Origin: Gerris lacustris
Taxonomy: Eukaryota; Arthropoda; Insecta; Hemiptera; Gerridae
Reading direction: 5' to 3'
DNA length: 64,000 nucleotides
Assembly (NCBI GenBank): GCA_951217055.1
Contig: OX578284.1
Span: forward strand, 25,384,187 to 25,448,186
In this document: positions 62,605-64,000 of the stretch, piece after piece
Position numbering within the stretch: position 1 is the stretch's first letter
How the letters are laid out: every line of letters starts with the position of its first letter
Notes under the pieces: generated by a model
Told to the model about the DNA's origin: nothing
The model's database searches: none
What the model saw: the letters and a program-made list of their open reading frames with translations, nothing else
Translations under genes and position numbers: made by a program

Positions 62605-62675
62605 ATTAATCTTTACATAAATTTAATAATTACATTTTATTGTACAATAAAAACTCAGATATACAGTTTATCTTA

Positions 62676-63022
62676 GGCCCCTTTCACACGGTGCTAGGTG
62701 CGGACGCGGGCCCGCATTAAATATGACCATAGTAAAAACACAGATCCTTTCACACGGCGCGGATGCGGACCCGGACCCGCGTCCGTGTGAAATGCTCGTC
62801 CGGGTTAGCTATAATGCGGGCCCACGTCCGCACTTGTCATTACAGGACATTGATCTCTATGTAGGGTTTCACACGTAGGGGGGGGCCGCGTCCGCACTTG
62901 TTACCTATTGGACATTGATCTCTACTGTTCTTTTCATACGTAGTTGGATGCGGATGCGGGCGCGGGCTCGTACCGTGAAACAAGGCACTGTGGGCCCGCG
63001 CCTGCACCGTGTAAAAGAGACC
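62676..63022. mobile_element. 347-bp GC-rich PIF/Harbinger-type MITE, TTA duplications
   Basis: The ends GGCCCCTTTCACACGGTGC and (minus strand) GGTCTCTTTTACACGGTGC are inverted, flanked by TTA at 62673-62675 and 63023-63025, the duplication typical of PIF/Harbinger. Inside, variants of GGTGCGGACGCGGGCCCGC and TTTCACACG repeat several times, and GTCCGCACTTGTNA(C/T) then GGACATTGATCTCTA occurs twice (62826 and 62892). Non-coding. Confidence 0.85.
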
Positions 63023-63167
63023 TTAGGCATACATTAATCTTCTTTACTTTTATTTGTTATTCAATTTTAAAGTTTTTGGTAGTATTCATACTACGGAAAG
63101 TTTAAATTTTAATTTAAATCAAATTATAATTATTATTAACACTGGCAGACAGACAGAGAAACATAGA

Positions 63168-63242
63168 CTCCAGCGCCGGGACTTGAACCACGGGCCTCTT
63201 CATTTCCAGTGTAGCGCTCTTTCCAACTAAGCTACGCAACAG
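63168..63242 (-). pseudogene. tRNA-like module (75 nt)
   Basis: Minus strand: CTGTTGCGTAGCTTAGTTGG, AAAGAGCGCTACACTGGAAA, B box GGTTCAAGTCC, end GCTGGAG. The anticodon loop CTGGAAA is kept. Confidence 0.7.
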
Positions 63243-63480
63243 AATGATTTTTCTCTGCCGTAACCGACATGTCCCAACATAAAACTTTCCGTAGTATGAA
63301 TACTACCAAAAACTTAAAAATTGAATTTGTAAGTGATTGTACAAGGTACAGGTACTAATTGAGTACTTTATGATTATAAGCGTTAATTCTCGGTCTAGTT
63401 CTAATGTCATAAATATTGACTTGCTAAACTTAAAGCTTGGATTTGGGACTAGTTATCGGTTACGGCAGAGAAAAATCATT

Positions 63481-63542
63481 CTCCTGCGTAGCTTAGTTGG
63501 AAAGAGATATAAAGGCCCCTGGTTCAATTCCCGGCGCTGGAG
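63481..63542 (+). pseudogene. tRNA-like module with anticodon arm deleted
   Basis: CTCCTGCGTAGCTTAGTTGG then AAAGAGATATAAAGGCCCCT and B box GGTTCAATTCC, ending GCTGGAG. At 62 nt it has lost most of the anticodon stem-loop, but both promoter boxes remain. Confidence 0.7.
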
Positions 63543-63788
63543 TCTATTTTCTTCTCTGTCTGTCTCCTAGTGTTAATAATAATTATAATTTGATTTACAT
63601 TTTATTTGTTAGTATATCTGAATATAGGTTCTTCTCTAGTATAACGACTTATATAGTTTACTTTGACCCCATTGTTAATGTTATATTTTTTACTTTTTTT
63701 CCTTTATTGTCCCTTTTACATTAACTATAGGTGTAGAAGTGGGTCGTGAAGGGTAATAAAAAGATGTGGTTTAAATTTTACGAAATGG

Positions 63789-64000
63789 CTATATTTCGCC
63801 CTACTCCGGGGCATAGACGTGCCTGAAACATCATTTTAACTTCATATAAATACAGTTCTGACTAGGGGAAAATAAATAAACTATACACTATACACAAGAA
63901 AAACCTAGTTTAGAAATGAGATCAAATAAATTAATTAATGTTAACAGAACCTACCAGTAAACGAAGGCTTGGTTACATGTTTAAAAAATTATTGGTCGAT
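63789..64000 (+). repeat. Copy of the 28-kb foldback arm, cut by the window edge
   Basis: GGCTATATTTCGCC, GGGGCATAGACGTGCCTGAA and CATCATTTTAACTTCATATA parallel 28072-28130 (CTGTATTTCGCC, GAGGCATAGACGTACCTGAA). The rest of the element would lie beyond 64000. Confidence 0.65.

Larger units (their letters stand above)
63070..63600. mobile_element. tRNA-module element, best-preserved copy: an inverted pair
   Basis: 63070-63316 is bounded by two inverted ~33-bp termini, AAGTTTTTGGTAGTATTCAT then ACTACGGAAAGTTT, each with its own GTAGTAT-TC-ATACTAC hairpin, and holds a minus-strand tRNA-like module at 63168-63242. The right terminus runs into body sequence (GTACAAGGTACAGGTACTAA, GCGTTAATTCTCGGTCTAG) and a second, plus-strand tRNA-like module at 63481-63542 with tail CTCTGTCTGTCTCC and TTAATAATAATTATAATTTG. 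The body joins a terminus on one side and a tRNA on the other, so the tRNA sits in mid-element, unlike a standard SINE. The 77-codon frame across it is spurious. Confidence 0.8.

Overview
The window looks like AT-rich, gene-free animal nuclear DNA, most likely from an arthropod. The evidence is the very low GC content, the long (TA)n and poly-A/T tracts, the absence of any compact operon-like coding, and a dense set of eukaryotic transposable-element signatures: Helitron ends, TA-flanked mariner-type foldbacks, hAT and PIF/Harbinger termini, and tRNA- and 5S-derived modules. A crustacean or insect with an AT-rich, repeat-rich genome (for example a copepod or a hemipteran) is a guess from general style; no coding gene is available to prove it. 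I found no protein-coding gene I would defend. The open reading frames are short, run through repeats or hairpins, and have no recognisable domains. The best coding-like relic is a GC-richer stretch at 58.6-59.0 kb on the minus strand.

Layout. 2.0-3.9 kb: a Helitron-type element (A|TC start, hairpin plus CTAG|T end) with a 664-bp TA-flanked foldback inside it. 4.3-4.75 kb: a degenerate AGGTGGTT / AACCACCT tract that switches strand. 6.8-7.9 kb: a 285-bp foldback, a 287-bp tandem array and a (TA)n tract. 10.4-11.7 kb: a hAT-type element with a 7/8 target duplication, containing other repeat fragments. 14.1-14.5 kb: a GC-rich 416-bp foldback flanked by TA. 18.3-18.8, 31.2-31.4, 35.4-35.6, 61.5-61.7 and 63.07-63.6 kb: copies of a family carrying a tRNA-like module in its middle, with palindromic terminal repeats. 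21.5-21.85 kb: a foldback with hammerhead-ribozyme-like arms. 25.3 kb: a 5S rRNA-derived fragment. 28.0-28.7 kb: a 647-bp foldback, whose arm recurs at the right edge of the window.

31.9-32.2 kb: a minisatellite built of 35- and 42-bp units. 37.2-40.26 kb: a Helitron whose first bases are split by a 2.1-kb near-palindrome, the most striking structure here. 41.4-43.66 kb: a 2.25-kb element bounded by ~30-bp inverted termini of a family (called R1 here) that also occurs at 1-43, 10.55 and 23.55 kb. 46-53 kb: several small foldbacks, a PIF/Harbinger-type element with perfect TAA duplications, a 127-bp x 3 tandem repeat and a tRNA-like sequence. 54.1-55.4 kb: a Helitron with a nested 272-bp foldback. 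56.2-57.6 kb: a second hAT-type element. 59.9-63.0 kb: more foldbacks, including a GC-rich Harbinger-type element with TTA duplications.

Nothing here works as a pathway. The coherent theme is nested, mostly non-autonomous transposons, of which an unusually high share are long inverted repeats able to make hairpin DNA or double-stranded RNA. All alignments were made by eye; boundaries are good to a few bases where termini and target duplications are stated and to tens of bases elsewhere.
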